Below, one piece after another: positions 15,317-22,627 of a stretch of DNA of 23,095 nucleotides. The notes below the pieces were generated by a model. That model did no database searches. It saw only the letters and a program-made list of their open reading frames with translations, and was not told the origin of the DNA. How positions within the stretch are numbered: position 1 is the stretch's first letter; every line of letters begins with the position of its first letter. Position numbers and translations under genes: made by a program. The DNA comes from Planctomycetaceae bacterium (GTDB lineage Bacteria > Planctomycetota > Phycisphaerae > Phycisphaerales > SM1A02), in the NCBI GenBank assembly GCA_002685335.1, contig NYWY01000055.1, positions 1-23,095 of the forward strand. The letters run 5' to 3'.

Positions 15317-15844
15317 GAACGCGCAGATGACGAGTTGGATCCAGATCGCGGCCGCGAACACCAGTTTCAGGAGCGTGCCCGCGACTCGTCCGGCGGCGGC
15401 GCCGGTCGCGGGTCGGAACGTGTCGCGGATGGTGATGCCGTCGCGAGAGAGTTCGCCCACGAGAGCGCCGGCCGCGGCCCCGAGGGCGGCACCCACCAGG
15501 GTTCCGACCAGGGGGATCAGAATGGTGAAGGTTCCAACCAGGCCGCCGACGAAACCGCCGACCACCGCCCCGAGGGTTCCTCGACGGGTGGCGCCACCGG
15601 CTTTGGCACCGGCGGCTCCGGCGAGGAACTCGACCAGTTCCGCGGCGGCGGCGATCAGAATCGCGATGACGAACGCCCAGACGCCGAACATCGGTTCCTC
15701 GTCCCCAAGCCAGGCCAACTGAATCAGATCGGCGATCCCGGCCAGCCCGATGACCAGCCACGTTCCAGGGAGACCGATGGCGGTGGTCAGAGTGAGAATC
15801 GCCCCGAACACAGCGAAGGTGATTCCGAGAGCAACGGTCAGCAC
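15311..15844 (-). CDS. DUF456 family small membrane protein
   Basis: 177-aa, very hydrophobic protein matching the DUF456 pattern. The N-terminal helices contain GLPGTWLVIGLAGIADLI (24-41), followed by a helix around 54-78, then a long glycine/alanine-zipper stretch (about 76-131, GAVVGGFVGGLVGTF... GAALGAAAGALVGEL), and a C-terminal segment RVAGTLLKLVFAAAIWIQ (153-170). Function is unknown for the family. It starts on GTG at 15844, inside the last bases of the upstream minus-strand gene (shared GTGCTGA, 15838-15844), so it is translated as the second gene of a pair. A GGAG lies about 10 bases before the start. Confidence 0.82.
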   Translation of the reverse strand: MLTVALGITFAVFGAILTLTTAIGLPGTWLVIGLAGIADLIQLAWLGDEEPMFGVWAFVIAILIAAAAELVEFLAGAAGAKAGGATRRGTLGAVVGGFVGGLVGTFTILIPLVGTLVGAALGAAAGALVGELSRDGITIRDTFRPATGAAAGRVAGTLLKLVFAAAIWIQLVICAFI

Positions 15845-16323
15845 GGAGAGACTCCATCCCGGTTCGGGGCATCACGGTCGACGGGTAATCGAAAAAGTCG
15901 TGCCCCACGAGGACCGCGATTTTCAATTCGAAGATGGTGGACATCGTCCGATTCGGACCAGACGACGTCGAATTTCAGAAATTCCCCCGAGCTCGGGAGC
16001 GGACCAGGAACCCGGCCCTGGCGAAGAATCGTGGCGGTCCCCATCGGGGGAGGCAGCTCGAATCTCAGGCCCGGGGAGCGTTCAAGCCAGATCCGGCGGT
16101 GGGGCGGAATCGGCTCCAGATCGACAAAATCACCGATATTGAGCTGGTCCGGGCGTTTTTCGGTCCTCCACGTAAGGACGTCTCGAGTTTCGGAGGTGAT
16201 GATCGAGCCCGGGATCGAATCGAGGCCGGGTTCGACCATCCAGTCGAAGTGTGGAGGGGGGCCATCGGGATCCGGCTCGTGTCGGATGAGGGCGGTGCGA
16301 AGGTGTCGGGAGAAGGCATTCAT
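15838..16323 (-). CDS. Conserved-looking hypothetical protein (HFDWMVEP... type)
   Basis: 161-aa soluble protein with PPPHFDWMVEPG (22-33), DVLTWRTEKRPDQ (48-60), EPIPPHRRIWLERS (70-83) and RGARLFRLPVDR (139-150). The pattern FDW...LTWR...PHRR is one I associate with small proteins of unknown function in planctomycetes; this is recollection, not a search result. The start ATG at 16323 begins the conserved part. The frame stays open to 16575, but the extra part lies antisense to the TPR gene signal sequence. There is no obvious ribosome-binding site. It overlaps the DUF456 gene by 7 bases and so probably heads a two-gene unit. A competing plus-strand frame through here is low-complexity and rejected. 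Confidence 0.7.
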   Translation of the reverse strand: MNAFSRHLRTALIRHEPDPDGPPPHFDWMVEPGLDSIPGSIITSETRDVLTWRTEKRPDQLNIGDFVDLEPIPPHRRIWLERSPGLRFELPPPMGTATILRQGRVPGPLPSSGEFLKFDVVWSESDDVHHLRIENRGPRGARLFRLPVDRDAPNRDGVSPC

Positions 16324-16459
16324 GAGAATGAGGATCCGAGAGGCACTCCAGTATTGGCGGAGAGCGGTCTGTTCGGTCGACTCCGTATCATGCGCCCAAC
16401 CGAGCCCGTCCGTGGGCTGGGGTCTCACAGTTGGAGTCCGAATGGTCCATTTCAGCTTC
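16324..16459. promoter_or_regulatory. Divergent intergenic region (136 bp)
   Basis: This gap separates the minus-strand hypothetical/DUF456 pair from the TPR gene and must hold promoters in both directions. TATCAT at 16386-16391 could be a plus-strand -10 box, but no good -35 stands 16-18 bp upstream (AGCGGT at 17 bp). TTGGCG at 16354-16359 is too far away. No firm call is possible. Confidence 0.3.
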
Positions 16460-17152
16460 ATGAACCGCTTCCGTCCGATTCGCCCCGTAGGAACGATGTC
16501 GGCCGTGGCCGTCCTCGCCGTGATGGTGGGGGCCCCGGTCGGTTGCGAAACCCTGCCGGATACCCCGACCGTCACGCTTCAGCGGGACGGTGATCACGAA
16601 TTCGAATGGGGGCGCTACGAGTCGGCTTCGGCCTACTACCAGCAGATCCTCAAGCGGGAACCGGGGGATCTCGAAGCCCTGGAGATGAACGGGCGTTGCC
16701 TGCTTGAACTCGGGCGACCCCAGGAGGCGGCCGAGGACTTCTCGATCGCCGTGGCCGGCAAGCCGGGAGACCGCATGCTCCTCCTGCTTCTCGCCAAGGC
16801 TCGATTCGAGTCCGGTGAGTTCGACGAGGCCTTCGATCTCGTTCGCACCTGGGCGGTGGACAACAACGACCCCGTGGCCTGGATGACGCTCGCCGGATTC
16901 GCCCGCGAAAGCAACGATCCCGACACGGCACGGGAGGCCGTTCTGCGGGCGATCGAGACCGACCCCGAGGGATCGGCGGACGCCTACATCCTCGCGGCCG
17001 AGATCGAGATGGATCTGGGTGAGTCCACGACCGCGCTTCGACGCCTGCGGCAGGCCTACGGACTGGAACCCGGGAATCTGGACATCGCGGAGAGGCTCCG
17101 TGCCTACGGCGAGATTCCAGGACCGACGCTCGTGCTCCCTCCCGGTCCCTGA
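16460..17152 (+). CDS. TPR-repeat protein with lipoprotein-like signal
   Basis: 230-aa protein. The N-terminus has arginines, then a hydrophobic segment ending GAPVGC (Cys29), a possible lipid-attachment site although the -3 residue is Pro rather than Leu/Val. From about residue 44 it is built of tetratricopeptide helices: FEWGRYESASAYYQQILKRE (48-67), LEMNGRCLLELGRPQEAAED (74-93), LLAKARFESGEFDEAFDLVR (110-129), and two later units ending GLEPGNLDIAERLRA (201-215). It is likely an exported scaffold or assembly factor. Its distance from pilM-pilB is short but strand-broken, so a pilotin-like (PilF) role is possible and unproven. The Met chosen gives a proper charged n-region; ATGs at 16442 and 16496 are alternatives. 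Its stop lies 8 bases before the regulator start. Confidence 0.8.
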   Translation: MNRFRPIRPVGTMSAVAVLAVMVGAPVGCETLPDTPTVTLQRDGDHEFEWGRYESASAYYQQILKREPGDLEALEMNGRCLLELGRPQEAAEDFSIAVAGKPGDRMLLLLLAKARFESGEFDEAFDLVRTWAVDNNDPVAWMTLAGFARESNDPDTAREAVLRAIETDPEGSADAYILAAEIEMDLGESTTALRRLRQAYGLEPGNLDIAERLRAYGEIPGPTLVLPPGP

Positions 17153-17160
17153 TCGAACCC

Positions 17161-18141
17161 GTGACTCGCATGCCGCAGTCTTCCAGTGAACACCCTCGCC
17201 AGGACCGTCCGCTCGAATGGCTGGCGACGCTTGCGCAGCTCGGCGATCTCGCCCGAGTTCGACTGCTTCGGCTGGTCGAACAGGCTGAGCTCGGGGTCGG
17301 AGAGCTTGCCGCCGCGGCTCAACTTCCGCAGTCCACCGTGAGTCGCCACCTCAAGGCGCTCCATGAACATGGCTGGATCATCAAACGGAGTGAAGGCGCC
17401 GCGAGCTTCTACCGCCTGCTTCCCCAGTCTCTGGATCCCGATCTGCAGCGGCTCTGGGAGAACACCCGGGATCGCGTCGCCGGTGGGCCGGGCTTCGCCG
17501 ACGACGCGGCCCGCTTGAGTGAGGTTCTGGCCAGCCGTCGAAGCGATTCGCAGGTCTTTTTCGGCCGTGTGGGCGGCGAGTGGCACGAGATGCGTCAGGA
17601 GCTTTTCGGGATGGGGTTCGGCCCGGAAGCGATGCTGGGGCTTCTGGATCCGGATTGGGTGGTGGCGGATCTGGGATGTGGCACCGGGGACGCCGCCGAA
17701 CGGATCGCGCCGGTGGTTCGCGAAGTCATCGCGGTGGATCGGGAGCCAGCCATGCTTCAGGCGTGTCGCAAGCGGCTCGGGAGCCGGGGAAACATTCGCT
17801 TCGTCGAGGCGGAACTCCTGTCACTGCCGCTGGACACCGGATCGCTGGATGCGGCGGTGATCATGCTGGTGCTGCACCACCTTCCGGATCCCGTGGCGGT
17901 GCTCACCGAGGTCTCGAGGGTGCTTCGGCCGGGTGGTCGGGTGTTGGTGGTCGACATGGTCAGCCACGAGCGCGAGGAATATCGACACGACATGGGTCAC
18001 CAGCACCTGGGATTCGAGGAGTCCGTCGTTCGAGGATGGACCACGACCGCAGGCTTCGATCGATCGACCTGGAGGCGCCTTCGACCCTCGCCCGGAGGGC
18101 GGGGGCCCGGGCTCTTCGCCGCCGGGCTGTTCAAGGCCTGA
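17161..18141 (+). CDS. ArsR-type regulator fused to SAM methyltransferase (SahR-like)
   Basis: 326-aa fusion. Residues about 15-90 form an ArsR-type winged helix (VGELAAAAQLPQSTVSRHLK, 46-65, is the recognition region), without the CxC metal-site cysteines of ArsR/SmtB sensors. Residues about 150-326 form a class I methyltransferase: motif I VADLGCGTGD (168-177), acidic end VIAVDRE (189-195), VLHHLPDP (237-244), and LRPGGRVLVVD (255-265). YRHDMGHQHLGF (274-285) is a His-rich stretch typical of this fusion as I recall it. Proteins with this architecture include SahR, which controls methionine/SAM-cycle genes in response to S-adenosylhomocysteine; ahcY about 1 kb downstream fits that. The start is GTG 17161; ATG 17170 is possible. 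Whether the methyltransferase half is catalytic or only senses ligand is unknown. Confidence 0.85.
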   Translation: MTRMPQSSSEHPRQDRPLEWLATLAQLGDLARVRLLRLVEQAELGVGELAAAAQLPQSTVSRHLKALHEHGWIIKRSEGAASFYRLLPQSLDPDLQRLWENTRDRVAGGPGFADDAARLSEVLASRRSDSQVFFGRVGGEWHEMRQELFGMGFGPEAMLGLLDPDWVVADLGCGTGDAAERIAPVVREVIAVDREPAMLQACRKRLGSRGNIRFVEAELLSLPLDTGSLDAAVIMLVLHHLPDPVAVLTEVSRVLRPGGRVLVVDMVSHEREEYRHDMGHQHLGFEESVVRGWTTTAGFDRSTWRRLRPSPGGRGPGLFAAGLFKA

Positions 18142-18173
18142 AAGTCGTCAGAAGACCCGGAAGATCAGCCCTT
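18133..18173. terminator. Imperfect stem-loop between convergent regulator and CC-x2-C genes
   Basis: AAGGcCTGA (18133-18141) pairs with TCAGcCCTT (18165-18173): eight pairs with one C-C mismatch and a 23-base loop. The arms contain the stop codons of the two convergent genes. There is no U-run. It is a weak candidate for a bidirectional end signal. Confidence 0.3.
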
Positions 18174-18866
18174 CATCGCCTTGGTCACCGATGCGACGGT
18201 CTTTCGTGGATCCGATTCGGCCCGGCGTTGGCATCCGCCGCAGCAGGTCCCGACGGCCTGGTCGCCGATCACGAACCAGTTCGCCTTCTCGGTGAGATCC
18301 TTCCCGCTGATCGGACAGGTGTCGATGCGACCGGAGGCTTTCGCTTCGGCGATGACCGCGGCGTCGAGGATCGCCAGGTACTTCACGGGATCCTTGGAGA
18401 ATCTCCGGATGCAGCGGGTGCAGCAGAGACGCACCAGTCGGTTCCGCGAAACCACGAGCTTGCAGTCCCTGGCCTCGGGGCCGGTGGGATTCGGAAGGGC
18501 TTCGTCCTCCATGACCGGACAGGTCGCATTGACTGGATAGCGAGGAAGTTGCTGGGTGATGATCAGTTCATCGACCTTGGGGATGAACTTCGCCGGCTCC
18601 TTCTTGAACGAGCCCAGGCAACCGTTGCAGCAGAAGCGGAACTCTCGACCGGCCTGCTTCTCGTCGCCGGCGCCATCGTGAATCAACACCTTGCCGCCAT
18701 CCGCGGGGAGCTTCCTGCCACTGATCACGCAGACTTCGAGGAGATAGGGGGCTCCAACCCGTTGCAGGGCGGGAGCGGCTTTCACCGGGTCGTCGCCGGA
18801 GGCGGCAGGACCGGTTGGCATCAGACTCAGGAGCATCGAAGCGACGAGGGTGGCGAGGGTGGGCAT
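18165..18866 (-). CDS. Exported protein with three CC-x2-C (YHS/TRASH-like) modules
   Basis: 233-aa protein with a signal peptide (about 1-24, ending GPAASG). It holds three similar modules: CVISGRKL...FCCNGCLGSFKKEPAKF (46-94), CPVMEDEAL...LCCTRCIRRFSKDPVKY (116-163) and CPISGKDL...TCCGGCQRRAESDPRKT (184-223). Each has a leading Cys, a CC-x2-C cluster 24-33 residues later, and a Pro exactly 8 residues after the last Cys. The pattern resembles YHS/TRASH-type metal-binding units, so copper or another soft metal in the periplasm is a reasonable guess; disulfide-stabilised repeats are the alternative. The start at 18866 has AAGGA 9 bases upstream; Met 18875 would add an Arg to the signal peptide but leaves the AAGG touching the ATG. 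It is divergent from ahcY and convergent with the regulator. Confidence 0.78.
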   Translation of the reverse strand: MPTLATLVASMLLSLMPTGPAASGDDPVKAAPALQRVGAPYLLEVCVISGRKLPADGGKVLIHDGAGDEKQAGREFRFCCNGCLGSFKKEPAKFIPKVDELIITQQLPRYPVNATCPVMEDEALPNPTGPEARDCKLVVSRNRLVRLCCTRCIRRFSKDPVKYLAILDAAVIAEAKASGRIDTCPISGKDLTEKANWFVIGDQAVGTCCGGCQRRAESDPRKTVASVTKAMKG

Positions 18867-18949
18867 TCTGGGCATTCCTTGAAAAGAAGTGATCAAGGCA
18901 GAAGATACCGCTCTTTGGAGTTCTTGAGGGGCGTGATCGACGGGGAGAT

Positions 18950-18978
18950 TGACGGTCATGGGTTGGTGGCCCTAGAAT
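18950..18978 (+). promoter_or_regulatory. Sigma-70-type promoter of ahcY
   Basis: TTGACG (18950-18955) and TAGAAT (18973-18978) each match the consensus at five of six positions and are separated by exactly 17 bp. Transcription should start near 18985, giving a leader of about 115 bases before the ahcY GTG. This is the best promoter in the window. Confidence 0.75.
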
Positions 18979-18979
18979 C

Positions 18980-19004
18980 CATCCAACCATCCGTTTATTG
19001 GATG
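18980..19004. promoter_or_regulatory. Inverted repeat at the ahcY transcription start, candidate operator
   Basis: CATCCAA (18980-18986) and TTGGATG (18998-19004) are perfect 7-bp inverted arms, centre to centre 18 bp apart. They start one base after the -10 box and cover the predicted start point, the place where a repressor dimer would block transcription. A further CATCC (18988-18992) could pair with the same right arm. Candidate binder: the ArsR-methyltransferase fusion encoded at 17161-18141 (inference). Confidence 0.5.
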
Positions 19005-19011
19005 ATTATCC

Positions 19012-19054
19012 TCGGGTGGCGCGAAACCACGGTTTCGGAACCCTCGAATCCCGA
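19012..19054 (+). other. Possible three-way-junction fold in the ahcY leader
   Basis: TCGGG (19012-19016) can pair with CCCGA (19050-19054), enclosing two small hairpins: TGG/CCA (19017-19019 with 19027-19029) and GGTT/AACC (19031-19034 with 19039-19042, loop TCGG). The helices are short and could be chance. The known SAH-riboswitch core is not seen. Confidence 0.25.
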
Positions 19055-19101
19055 TACTCGTCAGTCTGTCATTCAACCCCCAGCGTCAATTGGAGTCTCC
19101 C

Positions 19102-20607
19102 GTGACCGCGACCGCTTCCGAAGCCGGAACCTTCCTCACGACCGGCCTGCCCCTCTTCACCACGCTTCCGTACAAGGTTCGAGACCTCTCGCCCGAGACG
19201 GTCGCCTTCGGCCGCAAGGAAATGGACCTGGCCGAGCACGAGATGCCCGGACTGATGGCCCTTCGGAAGGAATACGAGGGCAAGAGCCCGCTGAAGGGTG
19301 CGCGGATCACCGGCTCTCTCCACATGACGATCCAGACCGCGGTCCTGATCGAGACCCTGGTGGAACTCGGAGCCGACGTCCGCTGGGCGAGCTGCAACAT
19401 CTTCTCGACCCAGGACCATGCGGCGGCCGCGGTCGCGGTCGGTCCGAACGGCACGGTCGACGATCCCGCCGGCGTCCCGGTCTTCGCCTGGAAGGGTGAG
19501 ACACTGGAAGAGTACTGGTGGTGCACCTTCCAGGCCCTCAACTGGCCCGGCGGCGAAGGCCCCAACCTGATTCTCGACGACGGTGGCGACGCGACGCTCC
19601 TGGTCCACAAGGGCCTCGGCTTCGAACAGGCCGGCGGCGACGTACCCAGCCCCGACACCACCGACAACGCCGAATTCAAGTGCGTGCTCGGCCTGCTGAA
19701 TGCGATCAAGGAAGAGAAGCCGAACCTCTGGACGCTTTCCGCGCCGAACATCCGCGGCGTGAGCGAAGAGACCACCACCGGCGTCCATCGGCTCTATCAG
19801 ATGGCCGAAGCCGGAGAGCTCCTGTTCCCCGCGATCAACGTCAATGATGCGGTGACCAAGAGCAAGTTCGACAACCTGTACGGGTGCCGTCACTCGCTGG
19901 TCGACGGCATCATGCGAGCCACCGACGTCATGCTCTCGGGCAAGGTCGCCGTGGTCTGCGGTTACGGCGATGTCGGCAAGGGGTGTGCCCAGAGCCTTCG
20001 CGGTCAGGGATGCCGGGTCAAGGTCACCGAGATCGACCCGATCTGTGCCCTGCAGGCGGTGATGGAAGGCTTCGAAGTCGTGCGGCTCGAGGACGAAGTC
20101 GACTCCGCGGACCTGTTCGTCACCACCACCGGCAACTTCAACATCATCACCGCGGCCCACATGGCGAAGATGAAGCACAACGCGATCGTTGGCAACATCG
20201 GTCACTTCGACAACGAGATCGACATGGCGGGCCTCGAGTCCACCGAGGGCATCGAGCGGATCAACATCAAGCCCCAGGTCGACGAATGGAAGTACGCGGA
20301 TGGTCATTCGATCATCATTCTCGCCGAAGGCCGGCTCCTCAACCTTGGCTGCGCGACCGGTCATCCCTCCTTCGTGATGAGTGCCTCGTTCACCAACCAG
20401 GTGCTCGCCCAGATCGAGCTCCACGACAACGCCGAGAAGTACGACCGGACGAGCGTGGTCACGCTTCCCAAGGAACTCGACGAGCGAGTCGCCCGTCTTC
20501 ACCTCGGTCAGCTGGGTGCGAACCTCACCGAGCTCACCAAGGAGCAGGCCGACTACATCAACGTTCCGGTCGAAGGCCCCTACAAGCCCGGCCACTACCG
20601 CTACTGA
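19102..20607 (+). CDS. ahcY: S-adenosylhomocysteinase
   Basis: NAD-dependent hydrolysis of S-adenosylhomocysteine to adenosine and homocysteine, relieving product inhibition of methyltransferases. The 501-aa protein has substrate-domain motifs [16 protein letters not shown] (71-86) and [14 protein letters not shown] (97-110), then [12 protein letters not shown] (221-232), [13 protein letters not shown] (251-263) with the catalytic-type Lys253, Asp257 and Cys262, the NAD loop CGYGDVGKG (286-294), [10 protein letters not shown] (365-374) and the C-terminal KPGHYRY. It has the extra segment near 140-180 ([17 protein letters not shown]) seen in the long bacterial form. The start is GTG 19102, 6 bases after GGAG (19092-19095); a TTG at 19090 precedes that site and is rejected. 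A strong promoter, possible operator and intrinsic terminator make it a single-gene unit. Confidence 0.97.
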   Translation: MTATASEAGTFLTTGLPLFTTLPYKVRDLSPETVAFGRKEMDLAEHEMPGLMALRKEYEGKSPLKGARITGSLHMTIQTAVLIETLVELGADVRWASCNIFSTQDHAAAAVAVGPNGTVDDPAGVPVFAWKGETLEEYWWCTFQALNWPGGEGPNLILDDGGDATLLVHKGLGFEQAGGDVPSPDTTDNAEFKCVLGLLNAIKEEKPNLWTLSAPNIRGVSEETTTGVHRLYQMAEAGELLFPAINVNDAVTKSKFDNLYGCRHSLVDGIMRATDVMLSGKVAVVCGYGDVGKGCAQSLRGQGCRVKVTEIDPICALQAVMEGFEVVRLEDEVDSADLFVTTTGNFNIITAAHMAKMKHNAIVGNIGHFDNEIDMAGLESTEGIERINIKPQVDEWKYADGHSIIILAEGRLLNLGCATGHPSFVMSASFTNQVLAQIELHDNAEKYDRTSVVTLPKELDERVARLHLGQLGANLTELTKEQADYINVPVEGPYKPGHYRY

Positions 20608-20676
20608 ATCACGACGGTCTCTTTCGAGGTGTCGCGGTGATCGCGGCCTCCCGGGAGAACCAGAAGTGAGAACATG

Positions 20677-20712
20677 ACGGGCGGCAGGCGTCGATGCCTG
20701 CCGCCCGTTTTC
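20677..20712 (+). terminator. Intrinsic terminator after ahcY
   Basis: A perfect 13-bp GC-rich stem (ACGGGCGGCAGGC at 20677-20689, GCCTGCCGCCCGT at 20696-20708) has a 6-base loop GTCGAT and is followed by TTTTC. It lies about 70 bases after the ahcY stop and is the only textbook rho-independent terminator in the window. Confidence 0.92.
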
Positions 20713-20756
20713 ATTCGACCGACGCCGGTGGCGAGGGACGTCACGACCCGCTTGGT

Positions 20757-20762
20757 TAGAAT
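20757..20762 (+). promoter_or_regulatory. -10 box directly before the ABC exporter start
   Basis: TAGAAT matches the -10 consensus at five of six bases and ends 8 bases before the ATG at 20771, so transcription would begin at or within two bases of the start codon. Good -35 hexamers are not visible at 16-18 bp. The same TAGAATCC octamer forms the ahcY -10 region. Confidence 0.5.
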
Positions 20763-20770
20763 CCGGCGGC

Positions 20771-22618
20771 ATGCGTCCCGAACAGGCTCACGATTCCGAC
20801 CACTCCGGGCTTCCCGGGCATCCCCTTCCTCGCCTGATCCGCTACGCGCGTCCGTTCCGGCGGCGAATCGCCTGGGCGACGTCCTGCTCCGTTTTGAACA
20901 AGCTCTTCGACCTGGCTCCACCCTTCATCATCGGGGCGGCGATCGATGTGGTGGTGCAGAGGCAGGATTCCCTCATCGCCCGACTCGGCTTCCCCGATCC
21001 CTTTCACCAGATCCTGATTCTCGGGCTCGCGACGGTGGTGATCTGGTCCTTCGAGTCGATCTTCGAGTGGATGTTGGGCGTGGCCTGGCGGAACCTTGCT
21101 CAGGCGATCCAGCACGAGGCCCGGGTGGACGTCTACGAACATGTGCAGGGTCTCGAGATGCGGTGGTTCGAGGATCGATCGACCGGCGGACTGCTCGCCA
21201 TCCTCTCGGACGACGTGAATCAACTGGAGCGTTTCCTCGACGGGGGGGCGAACGAGATCATCCAGCTCGCGGTGACCGCGATCACCGTGACCGTCGCATT
21301 CTTCATCATCTCACCGGAGGTCGCATGGTTCGCGATGATCCCGGTACCGATGGTGATCGGCGGTTCACTCTGGTTTCAGCGGAAACTGGAGCCTCGATAC
21401 GCCGAGGTCCGGGCGCAGGTCGGGGATCTGAACACGCGGCTGGCGAATGCGATCGCCGGAATCGCGACGGTGAAGAGTTTCACGGCCGAACGGAACGAAC
21501 TCGAGCGGGTCGGGAAGGAGAGCCTCGAGTACGCGGACCGGAATCGTCGGGCCATCGTCCTGAGTGCGGCCTTCAGTCCGCTCATCCGCATCGTCATCAT
21601 GGGTGGCTTCCTGGTGACCCTTCTGATCGGCGGTCGGATGGCGCTGGATGGCAGCCTCGCGGTCGGTGCCTTCGGGCTCCTGGTCTTCCTGACCCAGCGA
21701 CTGCTCTGGCCGTTCACCCGGGTCGGAGCGGTCCTCGATCTCTATCAGCGGGCGATGGCGTCCACGCGGCGGGTGCTCGATCTCCTGGAGGTCGAACCCC
21801 GGATCGTGGATGGCCGCGAAAGGTTGCCGATCGGGGAGGTCCGAGGCCGGGTCCGGTTCGATGACGTCCGCTTCGCCTACGACCCCAAGGCCCCGGTCCT
21901 GCGGGGTCTTTCGCTCGACTTCCCGGCGGGTGAGACCACCGCGATCGTGGGTTCGACCGGGGCGGGCAAGAGCACGATCGTGAAACTGCTGCTTCGCTTC
22001 TACGACGTTTCGAAATCCGGGGGCGCGATCTCGCTCGACGAGGCGGACGTTCGAGACCTTCACCTCGGCGACCTGCGTCGCGCGGTCTCCCTAGTGAGCC
22101 AGGACGTCTATCTCTTCGAGGGCACGGTGGGCGAGAACATCGCCTACGGGTGGCCGGGACCGGACGAGGATCCGACGCATTGGACCGAGCCGCCGTTCAG
22201 TCGGATCGTGGAGGCCGCCACCTTGGCCGAAGCCCATGACTTCATCATGAGTCTTCCCGACGGCTACGACACGATCGTGGGCGAGCGGGGTCAGAAGCTC
22301 TCGGGTGGGCAGCGTCAACGGATCGCCATGGCGAGGGCGGTGCTCAAGGACGCCCCGATCCTGGTCCTGGACGAGGCGACCGCCAGCGTGGACAACGAGA
22401 CCGAGGCCGCGATCCAGCGATCGCTCCGGACGATCTGCATGGGACGGACCACGATCGTCATCGCCCACCGTCTGTCGACCGTGCGGAACGCCTCCAGCAT
22501 CCACGTCCTGGACCGGGGGCGGGTCGCCGAGCGCGGAACCCACGACGACCTGGTCGCGCGGAACGGAATCTACGCCCATTTGTGGCGGGTGCAGACCGGG
22601 GAGATCACCGCGGAGTGA
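20771..22618 (+). CDS. ABC exporter, fused transmembrane and ATPase domains (MsbA-like)
   Basis: 615-aa half-transporter that acts as a homo- or heterodimer to export lipids, peptides or drugs across the inner membrane. The transmembrane domain spans about 33-325 with hydrophobic helices near 45-62, 80-100, 163-181, 185-200, 268-288 and 295-312, and intracellular-loop motifs such as [20 protein letters not shown] (130-149). The ATPase domain has Walker [10 protein letters not shown] (394-402), Q-loop Gln444, signature [14 protein letters not shown] (510-523), Walker [17 protein letters not shown] (530-545) and switch His566 in [10 protein letters not shown]. All catalytic residues are intact. 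There is no ribosome-binding site; a -10 box sits just upstream, suggesting a leaderless message. The substrate cannot be told from sequence. Confidence 0.95.
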   Translation: MRPEQAHDSDHSGLPGHPLPRLIRYARPFRRRIAWATSCSVLNKLFDLAPPFIIGAAIDVVVQRQDSLIARLGFPDPFHQILILGLATVVIWSFESIFEWMLGVAWRNLAQAIQHEARVDVYEHVQGLEMRWFEDRSTGGLLAILSDDVNQLERFLDGGANEIIQLAVTAITVTVAFFIISPEVAWFAMIPVPMVIGGSLWFQRKLEPRYAEVRAQVGDLNTRLANAIAGIATVKSFTAERNELERVGKESLEYADRNRRAIVLSAAFSPLIRIVIMGGFLVTLLIGGRMALDGSLAVGAFGLLVFLTQRLLWPFTRVGAVLDLYQRAMASTRRVLDLLEVEPRIVDGRERLPIGEVRGRVRFDDVRFAYDPKAPVLRGLSLDFPAGETTAIVGSTGAGKSTIVKLLLRFYDVSKSGGAISLDEADVRDLHLGDLRRAVSLVSQDVYLFEGTVGENIAYGWPGPDEDPTHWTEPPFSRIVEAATLAEAHDFIMSLPDGYDTIVGERGQKLSGGQRQRIAMARAVLKDAPILVLDEATASVDNETEAAIQRSLRTICMGRTTIVIAHRLSTVRNASSIHVLDRGRVAERGTHDDLVARNGIYAHLWRVQTGEITAE

Positions 22619-22627
22619 CCGGTGATC
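22603..22627. terminator. Stem-loop at the exporter/WD40 convergent junction
   Basis: GATCACCG (22603-22610) pairs perfectly with CGGTGATC (22620-22627), giving 8 bp with a 9-base loop that holds the exporter stop codon (22616-22618). The right arm touches the WD40 gene stop on the other strand (22626-22628). No U-run follows on either strand. Candidate bidirectional end signal. Confidence 0.4.

Noticed and set aside
15335..16459. N-terminal extension of the TPR gene frame (about 375 residues).
   Set aside because: It is low-complexity Gly/Glu/Arg sequence antisense to the DUF456 and hypothetical genes; a signal-like N-terminus begins at 16460.
18985..19101. SAH riboswitch in the ahcY leader.
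   Set aside because: I looked for the conserved GAGGAGCG...GGCUCG type core and did not find it; only short unrelated helices are possible.
17580..19499. 639-aa plus-strand frame running through the regulator, the CC-x2-C gene and into ahcY.
   Set aside because: It is out of frame with three well-supported genes, has repetitive Gly/Arg/Ser composition and no recognisable domain.
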